From positions 22,465 to 86,464 of the forward strand of contig NZ_PYBW01000155.1 of assembly GCF_003205575.1 (NCBI RefSeq): a DNA stretch of 64,000 nt. Direction: 5' to 3'. Under the pieces are notes generated by a model that saw only the letters and a list, made by a program, of their open reading frames with translations, ran no database searches and had not been told where the DNA came from. Shown here piece by piece: positions 40,316 to 48,334 of this stretch. This stretch comes from Streptomyces tateyamensis. GTDB taxonomy: Bacteria; Actinomycetota; Actinomycetes; Streptomycetales; Streptomycetaceae. A program made the position numbers and the translations under genes. Positions within the stretch are counted from its first letter, which is position 1. Every line of letters starts with the position of its first letter.

Positions 40316-40570
40316 ATGTCCGGCAGCGTCACGATGTACAGCACGACCTGGTGCGGCTACTGCAACCGTCTCAAGAGCCAGCTCGACCGCGAGGGCATCG
40401 CCTACACCGAGATCAACATCGAGCAGGACCCGGCCTCGGCCGCCTTCGTCGAGAAGGTCAACAACGGCAACCAGACCGTGCCGACCGTCCTGGTCACCGG
40501 CACCAGCGGCGAGGAGGCCGTGATGACCAACCCGAGCCTGCTGCAGGTCAAGAAGGCGCTGGCCGCCTGA
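40316..40570 (+). CDS. mrx: Mycoredoxin (mycothiol-dependent glutaredoxin-like reductase)
   Basis: An 84-residue thioredoxin-fold protein with the active-site CGYC (TMYSTTWCGYCNRLKSQLDREG), the cis-Pro loop (QTVPTVLV) and no extra domains. Mycoredoxins reduce mixed disulfides between proteins and mycothiol, the actinomycete replacement for glutathione. GAAGGAG sits 8 bases before the ATG. The SigR promoter upstream places it in the thiol-stress regulon together with sigR itself, 32 kb away in this window. M. tuberculosis mrx1 (Rv3198A) holds the same place next to uvrD2. Confidence 0.95.
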   Translation: MSGSVTMYSTTWCGYCNRLKSQLDREGIAYTEINIEQDPASAAFVEKVNNGNQTVPTVLVTGTSGEEAVMTNPSLLQVKKALAA

Positions 40571-40585
40571 TCCGGCGCCGGCCGG

Positions 40586-40620
40586 CCGGGCCGCTCGTCC
40601 CCCGGGGGCGGGCGGCCCGG
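40586..40620. terminator. Bidirectional hairpin terminator between mrx and the GntR gene
   Basis: A 9-bp outer stem (40586-40594 with 40612-40620) with further G-C pairing inside, between convergent genes. Confidence 0.75.
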
Positions 40621-40633
40621 TCAGCGGCCCCGG

Positions 40634-41431
40634 TCAGCGGGCGCCGAGCTCGCCCAGCCCGTAGACCAGCCGGCAGCGGTCCGCCGAGTACCGGGTCTCG
40701 ATCACCCGCACCGGCCCGCGCCGGTCGTAGGTGACCCGGGTCTGCACCAGCAGCGGCACCCCGGGCCCGCCCTGGAACCACTGGGCCTCCTCCGGCCCGG
40801 GCATCCGGGCCACCAACTGGTCCACCGCGCCCACCTCCTGGCGGCCGAGCGCCGCCAGCACCGCCTCGTCCCCGCCGGGCACCGGGTCCGGCTCCATCAG
40901 CGCCGTCCCCGCGGCCACCCCGGCCCGGTAGTGGCTCTCCTCGATCGAGTAGGGCTCGCGGTCCAGCAGCCGCAGCTGGCGGCGGACCACCACGGCCTCC
41001 CCCGGCCGCAGCCCGAGCCGTTCGGCCACGTCCACCCGGGCCCGCACGATCAGCATCTCGAACTCGGCGCTGAGCACCCGCCCGGCGGCGTCCGCCTCGA
41101 CGCTGTACACCTCGCTGGGCGCCGCCAGCCCGTCCCGCTGGGTCGGCACCGGCAGCGGCGCGGCCGGCGGCCCGTAGGCCCGGTGGTCCAGCATCGGGTG
41201 CTCGCGCAGGAACGTGCCCTTGCCCTGCAGCCGGACCAGCCTCCCCTCGTTGACCAGCACGTCCACCGCGAGCCGCACCGTGTTGCGGGCCACGCCGTAC
41301 TGCTGCTCCAGCTCCGACTCCACCGGCAGCGCGGTGTCCGCGCGCCACTCTCCGGCCGCGATCCGGCGCCGCAGATCGGCGGCCAGCCGCTGGTACTTGG
41401 GGGACGACACGCTGCCACTGGAGAGGGTCAC
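40634..41431 (-). CDS. GntR-family regulator, HutC type with UTRA effector domain
   Basis: A 265-residue repressor. The N-terminal winged helix (~12-78: KYQRLAADLRRRIAAGEW, LPVESELEQQYGVARNTVRLAVDVLVNEGRLVRLQGKGTFL) is the GntR DNA-binding domain. Residues ~95-260 form a UTRA domain (EVYSVEADAAGRVLSAEFEMLIVRARVDVAERLGL, SIEESHYRA, ARMPGPEEAQWF), which binds small ligands such as sugar phosphates or histidine derivatives. GTG start at 41431 lacks a clear ribosome-binding site; GTG 41410 is an alternative. No transporter or catabolic operon is adjacent, so its targets are unknown. It is divergent in regulation from, but on the same strand as, nudC upstream. Confidence 0.88.
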   Translation of the reverse strand: MTLSSGSVSSPKYQRLAADLRRRIAAGEWRADTALPVESELEQQYGVARNTVRLAVDVLVNEGRLVRLQGKGTFLREHPMLDHRAYGPPAAPLPVPTQRDGLAAPSEVYSVEADAAGRVLSAEFEMLIVRARVDVAERLGLRPGEAVVVRRQLRLLDREPYSIEESHYRAGVAAGTALMEPDPVPGGDEAVLAALGRQEVGAVDQLVARMPGPEEAQWFQGGPGVPLLVQTRVTYDRRGPVRVIETRYSADRCRLVYGLGELGAR

Positions 41432-41517
41432 CCCGGAAATGTATCGAGCAGGGTGACGGCCTTTCAGCTAAACCGACCATAACTGGCCATGATTGCTCCG
41501 TCAGCTCCGGCCCGGAT

Positions 41518-41550
41518 CATCCACAGAACGTTCCTGACCTGTGTGGATGA
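41518..41550. promoter_or_regulatory. Inverted repeat upstream of the GntR gene
   Basis: TCATCCACA (41518-41526) and TGTGGATGA (41542-41550) are perfect inverted copies 15 bases apart, about 87-119 bases upstream of the GntR start. Each is one base from the E. coli DnaA box. It may be an operator for the GntR protein itself. Confidence 0.45.
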
Positions 41551-41598
41551 ACAGTTCTGCATCGACTCCCGGGTATTCCGTGGGCAATGCAGCAAGAA

Positions 41599-41625
41599 GG
41601 GGCGTGCGATCGAATCGCACGCCCC
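41599..41625 (-). terminator. Hairpin terminator downstream of nudC
   Basis: Perfect 12-bp stem (41599-41610 with 41614-41625) and CGA loop, 17 bases after the nudC stop on the minus strand. Confidence 0.85.
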
Positions 41626-41641
41626 CGGACAATTCACGCCG

Positions 41642-42574
41642 TCACCACCGCGCCGTCTGCGGTATCGGTTCTCCGTACCAGTCCTCGATCAGGTGCCGGG
41701 CGATCGAGATCCCGGTCGGCGGCACGATCTCGCCCGACTCCCAGCCCGCCCGCAGGTCCTCCCGGGAGAACCACCGGGCCTCGGCCAGCTCCTCGCCGTC
41801 CACCGTGATCTGGGCCCCGCCCGGGGCCACCGTGCCGGTGAAGCCCAGCATCAGGCTGGCCGGGAACGGCCACGGCTGGCTGGCCACATAGGCGACCTCG
41901 CCCACCCGTACCCCGGCCTCCTCGAGCACCTCGCGGGCCACCGCCTGCTCGATCGACTCGCCCGGCTCGACGAACCCGGCCAGCGTGGACCAGCGCCCCT
42001 CCGGCCAGATCGCCTGCCGGCCCAGCAGGCAGCGGTCCTGCTCGTCGGTGATCAGCATGATCACCGCCGGGTCGGTGCGCGGGTAGTGCTCGGCCGCGCA
42101 GGAGGTGCACCGGCGCAGGTGCCCGGCGCCCGCCTTCTCGGTCGGGTGCCCGCAGCGCGAGCAGAAGCTGTGCAGCCGGTGCCAGTGCTCCAGCGCCACC
42201 GCGTGCACCAGCAGCCCGGCGTCACGGGGCGACAGCGAGCCGCCCACCTCGCGCAGCCCGGCGGGCCGGGCGTCGCCGTCCAGCCGCCCGGGCAGCGCCT
42301 CGCCGGCCAGCGCGAAGTAGCAGACCCCGTCCTCGTCGATGCCCAGGAAGTAGCGGTCCCCGCCCTGCGGCGCCTCGAAGGAGGGCAGAAGCACCAGCTC
42401 GGAGCCCTCCCCGGTGTCCACCACGAAGGCCTCGCCCCCGGCGATCGGCAGCACCTTGGTGCTCGGGTGGCTCCAGGCGGCCGCCAGCCACGGCTCGTCC
42501 AGCCGGTGCTGCGCCGCCCGGTCCACCCCGGCCCGGGCCAGCGGCAGTGGGCGTGCGGTCTCAGACTTGCTCAT
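41642..42574 (-). CDS. nudC: NAD(H) pyrophosphatase NudC
   Basis: A 310-residue NUDIX hydrolase that splits NADH into AMP and NMNH and in E. coli also removes NAD caps from RNA. The zinc ribbon (FCSRCGHPTEK, RRCTSCAAEHYPR) lies at ~138-165. The NUDIX box (GFVEPGESIEQAVAREVLEEAGV) is at ~205-227, and the SQPWPFPASLMLGF motif specific to NudC follows. The N-terminal ~125 residues form the usual regulatory domain. The ATG is preceded by GGAG. The same gene lies next to mrx1 and uvrD2 in mycobacteria (Rv3199c). Confidence 0.95.
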   Translation of the reverse strand: MSKSETARPLPLARAGVDRAAQHRLDEPWLAAAWSHPSTKVLPIAGGEAFVVDTGEGSELVLLPSFEAPQGGDRYFLGIDEDGVCYFALAGEALPGRLDGDARPAGLREVGGSLSPRDAGLLVHAVALEHWHRLHSFCSRCGHPTEKAGAGHLRRCTSCAAEHYPRTDPAVIMLITDEQDRCLLGRQAIWPEGRWSTLAGFVEPGESIEQAVAREVLEEAGVRVGEVAYVASQPWPFPASLMLGFTGTVAPGGAQITVDGEELAEARWFSREDLRAGWESGEIVPPTGISIARHLIEDWYGEPIPQTARW

Positions 42575-42627
42575 GGTGCTCCGTCCCCGTTTCGCGCGGT
42601 CTTCGTCATCTCAGCGTCCACCGGGGC

Positions 42628-44022
42628 TCAGCGGTGGTTCTCGGCCAGGTCGCCCCACAGGTAGGCGGCGGCCTCGACACCCTTGAGGAGCAGGTCCAGC
42701 TCGACCTTCTCGTCCACCGAGTGCCAGCCGTCCGAGGGCACCGAGATGCCCAGGAACAGCACGGTGGCGCCGAGCACGTCGCGCAGGTCGGCGGCCGGCC
42801 CGGAGCCGCCCTCCCGGGTGAAGAGCACCTCCTGCTCGAAGGCCCGCTCCATCGCCCGCACCGTGGAGCGCAGCGCCGGGTGGTCCAGCGGGGTCAGGCA
42901 GGGCCGGGTGATGCTGCCGAAGTGCACCCGGTGCCCGATCCCGGCCGGCACCCGGGCGGCCACCCAGTCCCGCACCGTCTGCTCGATCCGCTCCGGCTCC
43001 TGGCCGGCGACCAGCCGGAAGGAGAGCTTGAGGTGCGCCTCGGCCGGCACGATGGTCTTGGTGCCGGGGCCGGTGTAGCCGCCCCAGACGCCGTTCACCT
43101 CGGCGGTGGGCCGGGCCCAGATCCGCTCCAGGGTGGAGTAGCCGGCCTCGCCCTGCAGGCCGTGCGACTTCGCGGTGGCCAGCCAGCCCGCCTCGTCGAA
43201 GGGGAGCTTGGCGAACAGCTCGCGCTCGCGCTCGGTCAGCTCCACGATCCCGTCGTAGAAGCCGGGCAGCGCGATCCGCCGCTGCTCGTCGTGGAGCGCG
43301 GCCGCGAGCTCGGCCGCGGTGGTGGCCGGGTTGGGCACCGCGCCGCCGAAGGAGCCGGAGTGGATGTCGCTGTCCGGCCCGGTCAGGTCGATCTGGCAGT
43401 CGAGCTTGCCGCGCATGCCGGTGCAGACGGTCGGGGTGCGCTCGTCCCACATCCCGGTGTCGGAGACCACCACCAGGTCGGCGGCCAGCCGCTCGGCCTG
43501 ACGGCGGATCAGCGCGCCGAAGTTCGGCGAGCCGGACTCCTCCTCGCCCTCGATCAGCAGCTTGAGGTTGACTGCCGGCGCGCTGCGGCCGGTGGCGGCC
43601 AGGTGCGCGCGCAGCCCCAGGGTGTGGAAGAAGACCTGGCCCTTGTCGTCGGCCGCGCCGCGCGCGTGCAGCCGGTTGCCGACCACGGTCGGCTCGAACG
43701 GCTCGGTCCGCCAGCCGTCCGCCTTGGCGGCCGGCTGCACGTCGTGGTGGCCGTAGACCAGCACGGTGGGCACCCCGGCCTCGCCCGCGGGCCACTCGGC
43801 GAAGACCGCCGGCAGTCCGTCCGTCTCCCAGACCTCCACCACCGGGAACCCGGTCCCGCGCAGCTTCTCGGCCAGCCACTCGGCCGAGCGGCGCACGTCG
43901 CCGGCCCGGTCGGGGTCGGCGGAGACCGAGGGGATGCGCAGCCAGTCGGCGAGGTCGGCCAGGAAGGCCTCCTGGTGCTGGGCGATGTAGGAGCGGACGG
44001 CGCTGTCCGGGGTTTTCGTCAT
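42628..44022 (-). CDS. M20-family zinc dipeptidase
   Basis: A 464-residue dinuclear zinc peptidase. Metal and catalytic motifs: LVYGHHDVQPA (~90), RGAADDKGQ (bridging Asp, ~122), LLIEGEEESGSPN (general base and metal Glu, ~155), DTGMWDERTP (~190) and GGSGPAADL with a C-terminal His region (SDGWHSVDEKVELDLL). The order and length match the carnosinase/CNDP-like M20 dipeptidases, which cut short peptides in the cytoplasm. AAGG lies 8 bases before the ATG. It sits 54 bases upstream of nudC on the same strand and may be co-transcribed with it. Confidence 0.92.
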   Translation of the reverse strand: MTKTPDSAVRSYIAQHQEAFLADLADWLRIPSVSADPDRAGDVRRSAEWLAEKLRGTGFPVVEVWETDGLPAVFAEWPAGEAGVPTVLVYGHHDVQPAAKADGWRTEPFEPTVVGNRLHARGAADDKGQVFFHTLGLRAHLAATGRSAPAVNLKLLIEGEEESGSPNFGALIRRQAERLAADLVVVSDTGMWDERTPTVCTGMRGKLDCQIDLTGPDSDIHSGSFGGAVPNPATTAAELAAALHDEQRRIALPGFYDGIVELTERERELFAKLPFDEAGWLATAKSHGLQGEAGYSTLERIWARPTAEVNGVWGGYTGPGTKTIVPAEAHLKLSFRLVAGQEPERIEQTVRDWVAARVPAGIGHRVHFGSITRPCLTPLDHPALRSTVRAMERAFEQEVLFTREGGSGPAADLRDVLGATVLFLGISVPSDGWHSVDEKVELDLLLKGVEAAAYLWGDLAENHR

Positions 44023-44053
44023 ACGGTTGACCTTAGTTCGCCCCGAAGGGTGG

Positions 44054-44090
44054 GCGCCGCCGAGGTCCGGGGTGCGGACCGCGGCGGCGC
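44054..44090 (-). terminator. Hairpin terminator downstream of the ABC operon
   Basis: A 9-bp outer stem (44054-44062 with 44082-44090) and a 5-bp inner stem (44064-44068 with 44076-44080), just past the permease stop codon on the minus strand. Confidence 0.75.
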
Positions 44091-44101
44091 TGTGGGGTCG
44101 G

Positions 44102-46864
44102 TCACGCCGTCCGGCGGGCCAGCACCGTGCGCGAGCGGGTGACCACGGCCGCCAGCAGGGCCGCCAGCAGCGGCAGCGCCACCAGGGTGAGCCCGAGGTT
44201 CAGCCACGGCACGGCGATCACCACGTGCGCCTGGCCCTCCAGCAGCCGGGAGGGCGGGGCCATCCCCTTCGCCTCCCGCAGCGCCACCGCCGGCACCATC
44301 CCGCACACCGTGCCCAGCACCGCCCCCATCGCGGCGATCACTCCGCACTGGAAGCCGGACAGGCTGCGCCGGATCCGCGGTTCGGCGCCGACCGCCGCCA
44401 GGGTGGCCAGGTCCCGCTGCGAGTCGGCCGCGGCCAGCCCGGTGGCGATCCCGGCCGCACCGAGCGCGACCAGCGCGGCGAAACCGGTCAGTCCCAGCTC
44501 CATGGCGGAGTTCTGCGCCCGGTAGCCGCGCTCCACCGAGAACTGCCAACTGCGCACCCCGAGCTTGCCCAGCGCGCCCTGCGCCCGCTGCTCGGCGCCC
44601 GCGGAGGGCACCGCCGCCGGCCGCCAGACCGAACCGAAGTCGCGGGTCAGCAGCCCGAGCTCGGCCACGGCTGCCGGGCTGAAGTAGCTGGTGTGGACGG
44701 CGGGACCACTGCGGACCAGCACCGCGTCCACCAGCTGGTCGTGGTGGGTCCAGGCCGGGTTGGCGGGGTCGCTCTGGCCCGACACCCGCAGCACGGTCTT
44801 GCCGTTGTCGATCATCGACGGGTCGAAGACCACCACCTTGCCGTCGGCCGCGGCCTGGCGCACCGCCGCGTCGTCCACTCCGAACAGGCTGTGCAGCAGC
44901 GCCGGGTCGCCGGAGACCATCGGACCGAACCTGACGGACTCCACCGGGTTCAGGCAGCGCGGGTCGCGCGCGAGCGCCAGGTCGCCGGGCCCGCTCGGGC
45001 TCTGCTGGTCCATCAGCGGGCAGCGCTTGGCCGGCGGCGCCACCAGGCTGGCCGAGCTGGTCGCCTGGTGGCAGTCGGCCGGACCGAGCACGCAACTGCC
45101 CGGGGAGTCGACCGCCCGCACGTCGGCCCGCTCACCCAGCCCGGGCATCGCCCGCTCGACCGCGGCCCGCTGCCGGTCCAGCGGGGCAGCGGCCGGATCG
45201 GGGTAGCTGAGCAGGGTGACCGCGCCGGCCGGTGCGGTGGCGACGTAGTGCTCGCGCATCTCCTGGTCGTTGCTGGCGCCGTAGACGCCGACCGCGACCG
45301 CGCCGGCCACCGCGGCCATCACGGCGGCCACCGCCGGCGAGGTGCGGCCGCGGTGGCGCACCGAGTCGCGCAGCGCCAGCCGCGGGGCCAGCGGCAGCAC
45401 CTTCCCGAGTCGGCCGAACAGGCCCACCAGCACCGGGGTGCAGGCGACCATGCCCAGCTCGGCCACCGCCGAGCCGCCCAGCACCGCGGTGTTGCGCATG
45501 GTCCCGTTGCTCACCCCGAACAGCGCGAGCGCCGCCCCGCCCAGCACCATCAGCACGCCCAGCAGGGTCAGCAGGCGCGGCACCGGCTTCAGCTCACCGC
45601 GCCCGGTCAGCGCGACCAGCACCTCCTGCCGCCCGGCCTGCACCGCCGGCACCACGGCCGCCAGCAGCCCGGTGGCCAGCCCGAGCCCGGCCACCGCGAG
45701 CAGGTCCAGCGGCGCCAGCGCGAAGGAGCCGAACCGGGCACCCCCGGCCCGCTCCAGCCACGGCCGGGCCACCAGCACGCCCAGCGCCCCGAGCAGCACC
45801 CCGACCACCGCCCCGGCCAGGCCGAGCACCGCACCGCTGCCGAGCACCACCGCGCGCACCTGAGCCCGGTCGCCGCCGCCGGCCGCGATGAGCCCCAGCT
45901 GGCGCCGGGACCGCCGGGCCCCGACAGCGAACGCGGGGCCCGCGAGCAGCACCACCTCCAGCAGCGCCATGCCGACCACGGTGACCAGCACCACGGTGGC
46001 CGAGCGGTCGCTGCTGCCCGTGGACTGCTGGGCGTAGTAGGGGACCTGGTTCCGAGCCGGCGGGTGCAGCGCCACCGCCCGCGAACTGGCCGCGAATCCG
46101 TACTTGTTGAGCTGCTGCACGGCCGGCCAGTCCACGCTCGCGCCGGCCGGCAGCCGCACCAGCCAGCTGTAGTTCCGGTCCGGACCGGTGGGCATCAGGT
46201 CGCCGAACGCGCCGGGCCGGCCGACCGCCTCGACCAGCCGCAGCTGGTCCGGATGCTCGACCACCCCGGTGATGGTGAAGGACTTCCCGTGGTCGCCGCC
46301 GAGCACGGTGCTCGCGCCCAGCCGCAGGCCGGCGGAGTCCAGGAAGGCCTGGGTCACGGCGATCTGGTCGTCCGTCACCGGGGCGTGGCCGCCCACCAGG
46401 TTGATCCGGCCGTGCCAGACCTGGTCGGTCAGGTCCGCCTGGGTCAGCCGACTGCGCAGCAGGCCGTCCTTGCTGCCGGCCATCGTGTCGGCGGTGGTCA
46501 GCGGGTAGAGCACCGAGCCGGGCGGCAGCAGCCGGGCGGCCAGGGCGCCCGGCTCGGTGTCCTTGCTGCTCTGCTGCTCGGGCCCCGGCTGGACCCAGTG
46601 CCCGATCTGGCCGTCCCAGGCGAGCGGGGCCTGCACGACCTCGTAGCCGGACCCGCTGGACTGCAGCAGCACGTCCGCCCGGCCGAGCTGACGCTCCACC
46701 TGCTGAGCCGTGGTCAGGTCGGTGCTGCGGTAGACCACGTCGGCACCGGCCACCCCGAGCACCGGCAGCGCGATCATGGCCAGCACCAGGGCGCTGCGCC
46801 CCTTGGCCCGCAACGCGTCGCGGCGTGCGATCCGCAGCGCGGCCCGCAGCGCGGGGAGCCTCAC
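44102..46864 (-). CDS. FtsX-type ABC transporter permease
   Basis: A 920-residue membrane protein starting at GTG 46864, which overlaps the ATPase stop codon (GTGA). One N-terminal helix (SALVLAMIALPVLGVAGADVVY) is followed by a large extracytoplasmic domain. Two FtsX/MacB-like blocks of three to four helices lie near 320-520 (ATVVLVTVVGMALLEVVLLAG, AVLGLAGAVVGVLLGALGVLV) and at the C-terminus (GLTGFAALVALGAAGIATGL, LTLVALPLLAALLAAVV), with a second extracytoplasmic stretch holding paired Cys (CVLGPADC, RCPL, RCLN). Such permeases move lipids, peptides or antimicrobials, or act as mechanotransmitters. With a PadR regulator in the operon, drug or peptide resistance is a reasonable inference. 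Confidence 0.9.
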   Translation of the reverse strand: MRLPALRAALRIARRDALRAKGRSALVLAMIALPVLGVAGADVVYRSTDLTTAQQVERQLGRADVLLQSSGSGYEVVQAPLAWDGQIGHWVQPGPEQQSSKDTEPGALAARLLPPGSVLYPLTTADTMAGSKDGLLRSRLTQADLTDQVWHGRINLVGGHAPVTDDQIAVTQAFLDSAGLRLGASTVLGGDHGKSFTITGVVEHPDQLRLVEAVGRPGAFGDLMPTGPDRNYSWLVRLPAGASVDWPAVQQLNKYGFAASSRAVALHPPARNQVPYYAQQSTGSSDRSATVVLVTVVGMALLEVVLLAGPAFAVGARRSRRQLGLIAAGGGDRAQVRAVVLGSGAVLGLAGAVVGVLLGALGVLVARPWLERAGGARFGSFALAPLDLLAVAGLGLATGLLAAVVPAVQAGRQEVLVALTGRGELKPVPRLLTLLGVLMVLGGAALALFGVSNGTMRNTAVLGGSAVAELGMVACTPVLVGLFGRLGKVLPLAPRLALRDSVRHRGRTSPAVAAVMAAVAGAVAVGVYGASNDQEMREHYVATAPAGAVTLLSYPDPAAAPLDRQRAAVERAMPGLGERADVRAVDSPGSCVLGPADCHQATSSASLVAPPAKRCPLMDQQSPSGPGDLALARDPRCLNPVESVRFGPMVSGDPALLHSLFGVDDAAVRQAAADGKVVVFDPSMIDNGKTVLRVSGQSDPANPAWTHHDQLVDAVLVRSGPAVHTSYFSPAAVAELGLLTRDFGSVWRPAAVPSAGAEQRAQGALGKLGVRSWQFSVERGYRAQNSAMELGLTGFAALVALGAAGIATGLAAADSQRDLATLAAVGAEPRIRRSLSGFQCGVIAAMGAVLGTVCGMVPAVALREAKGMAPPSRLLEGQAHVVIAVPWLNLGLTLVALPLLAALLAAVVTRSRTVLARRTA

Positions 46865-47613
46865 AGCTCGCCCCCCTGGGCGTTGCCGGCGGCAGCGGCG
46901 AGCAGCTGCTCGGCGCTCTGCCGGCCGGTCTCGTCCACCATCCGGCCGTCGCGCAGGAAGACCACCCGGTCCGCCCAGGCCGCGTGCCGGGCCTCGTGGG
47001 TGACCAGCACCGCGGCCGCGCCCGCGTCGCAGCGGGTCCGCAGCACCGCCAGCACCGCCTCTCCGGTGCTGGAGTCCAGCGCGCCGGTGGGCTCGTCGGC
47101 CAGCACCAGGCCCCGCTCGCCGATCAGCGCCCGGGCGATCGCGACCCGCTGCTGCTGGCCGCCCGACATGTCGTCGGGGAACCGGTCCGCCAGCTCGGCG
47201 ATGCCGACCTCGGCCAGCGCCTCCATGGCCTCGCGCCGTGCGGTGCGGGCCGGCACCCCGTCCAACTCGCGCGGCAGCATGGTGTTCTCCACCGCGGTCA
47301 GCGCCGGGATCAGGTTGTAGTCCTGGAAGACGTAGCCGACCGCGCGCCGGCGCACCTGCGCCAGCTGACGGCGGCTCAGCTCGCCGAGCGAGCGGCCCTG
47401 CACCAGCACCCGCCCGCCGCTGGGGCGGTCCAGGCCGCCGGCCAGGGTGAGCAGGGTGGACTTGCCGGAGCCGGAGGGACCCATCACGGCGACGAACTCG
47501 CCGGGGTGCACCGCCAGGCTCACCGAGCGCAGTGCGTGCACCTCGGCGGCGCCCTGGCCGTGCACCCGGGTCACCTGCTCCAGCCGCAGTATCGGGTCGG
47601 TGGTGGTGGTCAT
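46861..47613 (-). CDS. ABC transporter ATP-binding protein (MacB/LolD type)
   Basis: A 250-residue ATPase. Walker A AVMGPSGSGKSTLLTLAGGLDRPSGG (~45), Q-loop VFQDYNLIPALTAVENTMLP, signature DMSGGQQQRVAIARALI (~150), Walker B LVLADEPTGALDS and H-loop LVTHEARHA. The LTAVENxxLP segment is typical of the MacB/LolD class that pairs with FtsX-like permeases. ATG 47613 overlaps the padR stop (ATGA) and the stop overlaps the permease start, making a tightly coupled three-gene operon. Confidence 0.95.
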   Translation of the reverse strand: MTTTTDPILRLEQVTRVHGQGAAEVHALRSVSLAVHPGEFVAVMGPSGSGKSTLLTLAGGLDRPSGGRVLVQGRSLGELSRRQLAQVRRRAVGYVFQDYNLIPALTAVENTMLPRELDGVPARTARREAMEALAEVGIAELADRFPDDMSGGQQQRVAIARALIGERGLVLADEPTGALDSSTGEAVLAVLRTRCDAGAAAVLVTHEARHAAWADRVVFLRDGRMVDETGRQSAEQLLAAAAGNAQGGEL

Positions 47614-48248
47614 CGTTCCCCCTGTCGTTGCTTCCCGCGTCCACGCGTCGTCGGCGCGGGTTCCTGCTCGCCGGTGCCGGGTGCGGGTTCCTGCGCCGGG
47701 ACCGGCTGTGGGCGGTGCTGGGCCAGCCGGGTCTCGCAGTGGTCCAGCCAGCGGACCTCGGCCTCGGTCTGGAAGATCAACTGGTCGAGCACCAGCAGCC
47801 AGGCCAGCTCGGTCCCGCCGGCGGCCGGTTCGGCCACCGCCGCGAGCGCCCGGGCCTTGAGCCGGGTGTAGTCCTGCAGCGCCTGGATGCTGTGCCGGCG
47901 CTGGCCCTGGACCACCGCCTGGACGTCCACCCCGGGCACCGTGACCGCCATCGCCAGCTTGATCGCCAGCTCGTCCCGGGGCGGGTTGGTGCGCGGCACC
48001 GGGGTCTCGAACCAGTTGCGCAGCTCGGCCCGGCCGCGGTCGGTGACCCGGTAGAAGAGGTGGCCCTCCTCGTCCTCCCCGTCCGGGAGCACCAGGCCGT
48101 CCCGCTCCAGCCGACCCAGCGTGGTGTACACCTGCCCGACGTTCAGCGGCCAGGTGGCGCCGGTGCGCGCCTCGAACTCGGTGCGCAGCTGGTAGCCGTA
48201 TCTGGGCCCCTGGTCGAGCAGGGCGAGCAGACCGTGTTTGATCGACAT
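47610..48248 (-). CDS. PadR-family transcriptional regulator
   Basis: A 212-residue PadR protein of the two-domain class. The N-terminal winged helix (ALLDQGPRYGYQLRTEFEARTG, WPLNVGQVYTTLGRLERDGLV, FYRVTDRGRAEL) binds DNA. The C-terminal helices (~100-185) dimerise and may bind ligand. The extreme C-terminus is basic and disordered. PadR proteins typically repress their own operon and a transporter, and are released by substrates of that transporter. Here a tandem repeat covers the start codon, so it probably autorepresses the padR-ABC operon. With no space for a leader, the mRNA is likely leaderless. Confidence 0.92.
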   Translation of the reverse strand: MSIKHGLLALLDQGPRYGYQLRTEFEARTGATWPLNVGQVYTTLGRLERDGLVLPDGEDEEGHLFYRVTDRGRAELRNWFETPVPRTNPPRDELAIKLAMAVTVPGVDVQAVVQGQRRHSIQALQDYTRLKARALAAVAEPAAGGTELAWLLVLDQLIFQTEAEVRWLDHCETRLAQHRPQPVPAQEPAPGTGEQEPAPTTRGRGKQRQGER

Positions 48249-48272
48249 ACCGAGTATGTATACCGGGTATGT
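48247..48272 (-). promoter_or_regulatory. Tandem PadR-type operator overlapping the padR start
   Basis: A 13-base unit (ATACCGAGTATGT, 48247-48259) is repeated head-to-tail with one change (ATACCGGGTATGT, 48260-48272). Each unit holds an ATACC/GGTAT-like dyad as in known PadR sites. On the minus strand a TATACAT -10-like box falls within it and the ATG at 48248 lies at its edge. Confidence 0.75.
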
Positions 48273-48334
48273 GCCGTCTCCTCAAGCCCGTCGCGCACCC
48301 CACGCCGTGTCAGGTGGGCGTACCGTCACCAGTT

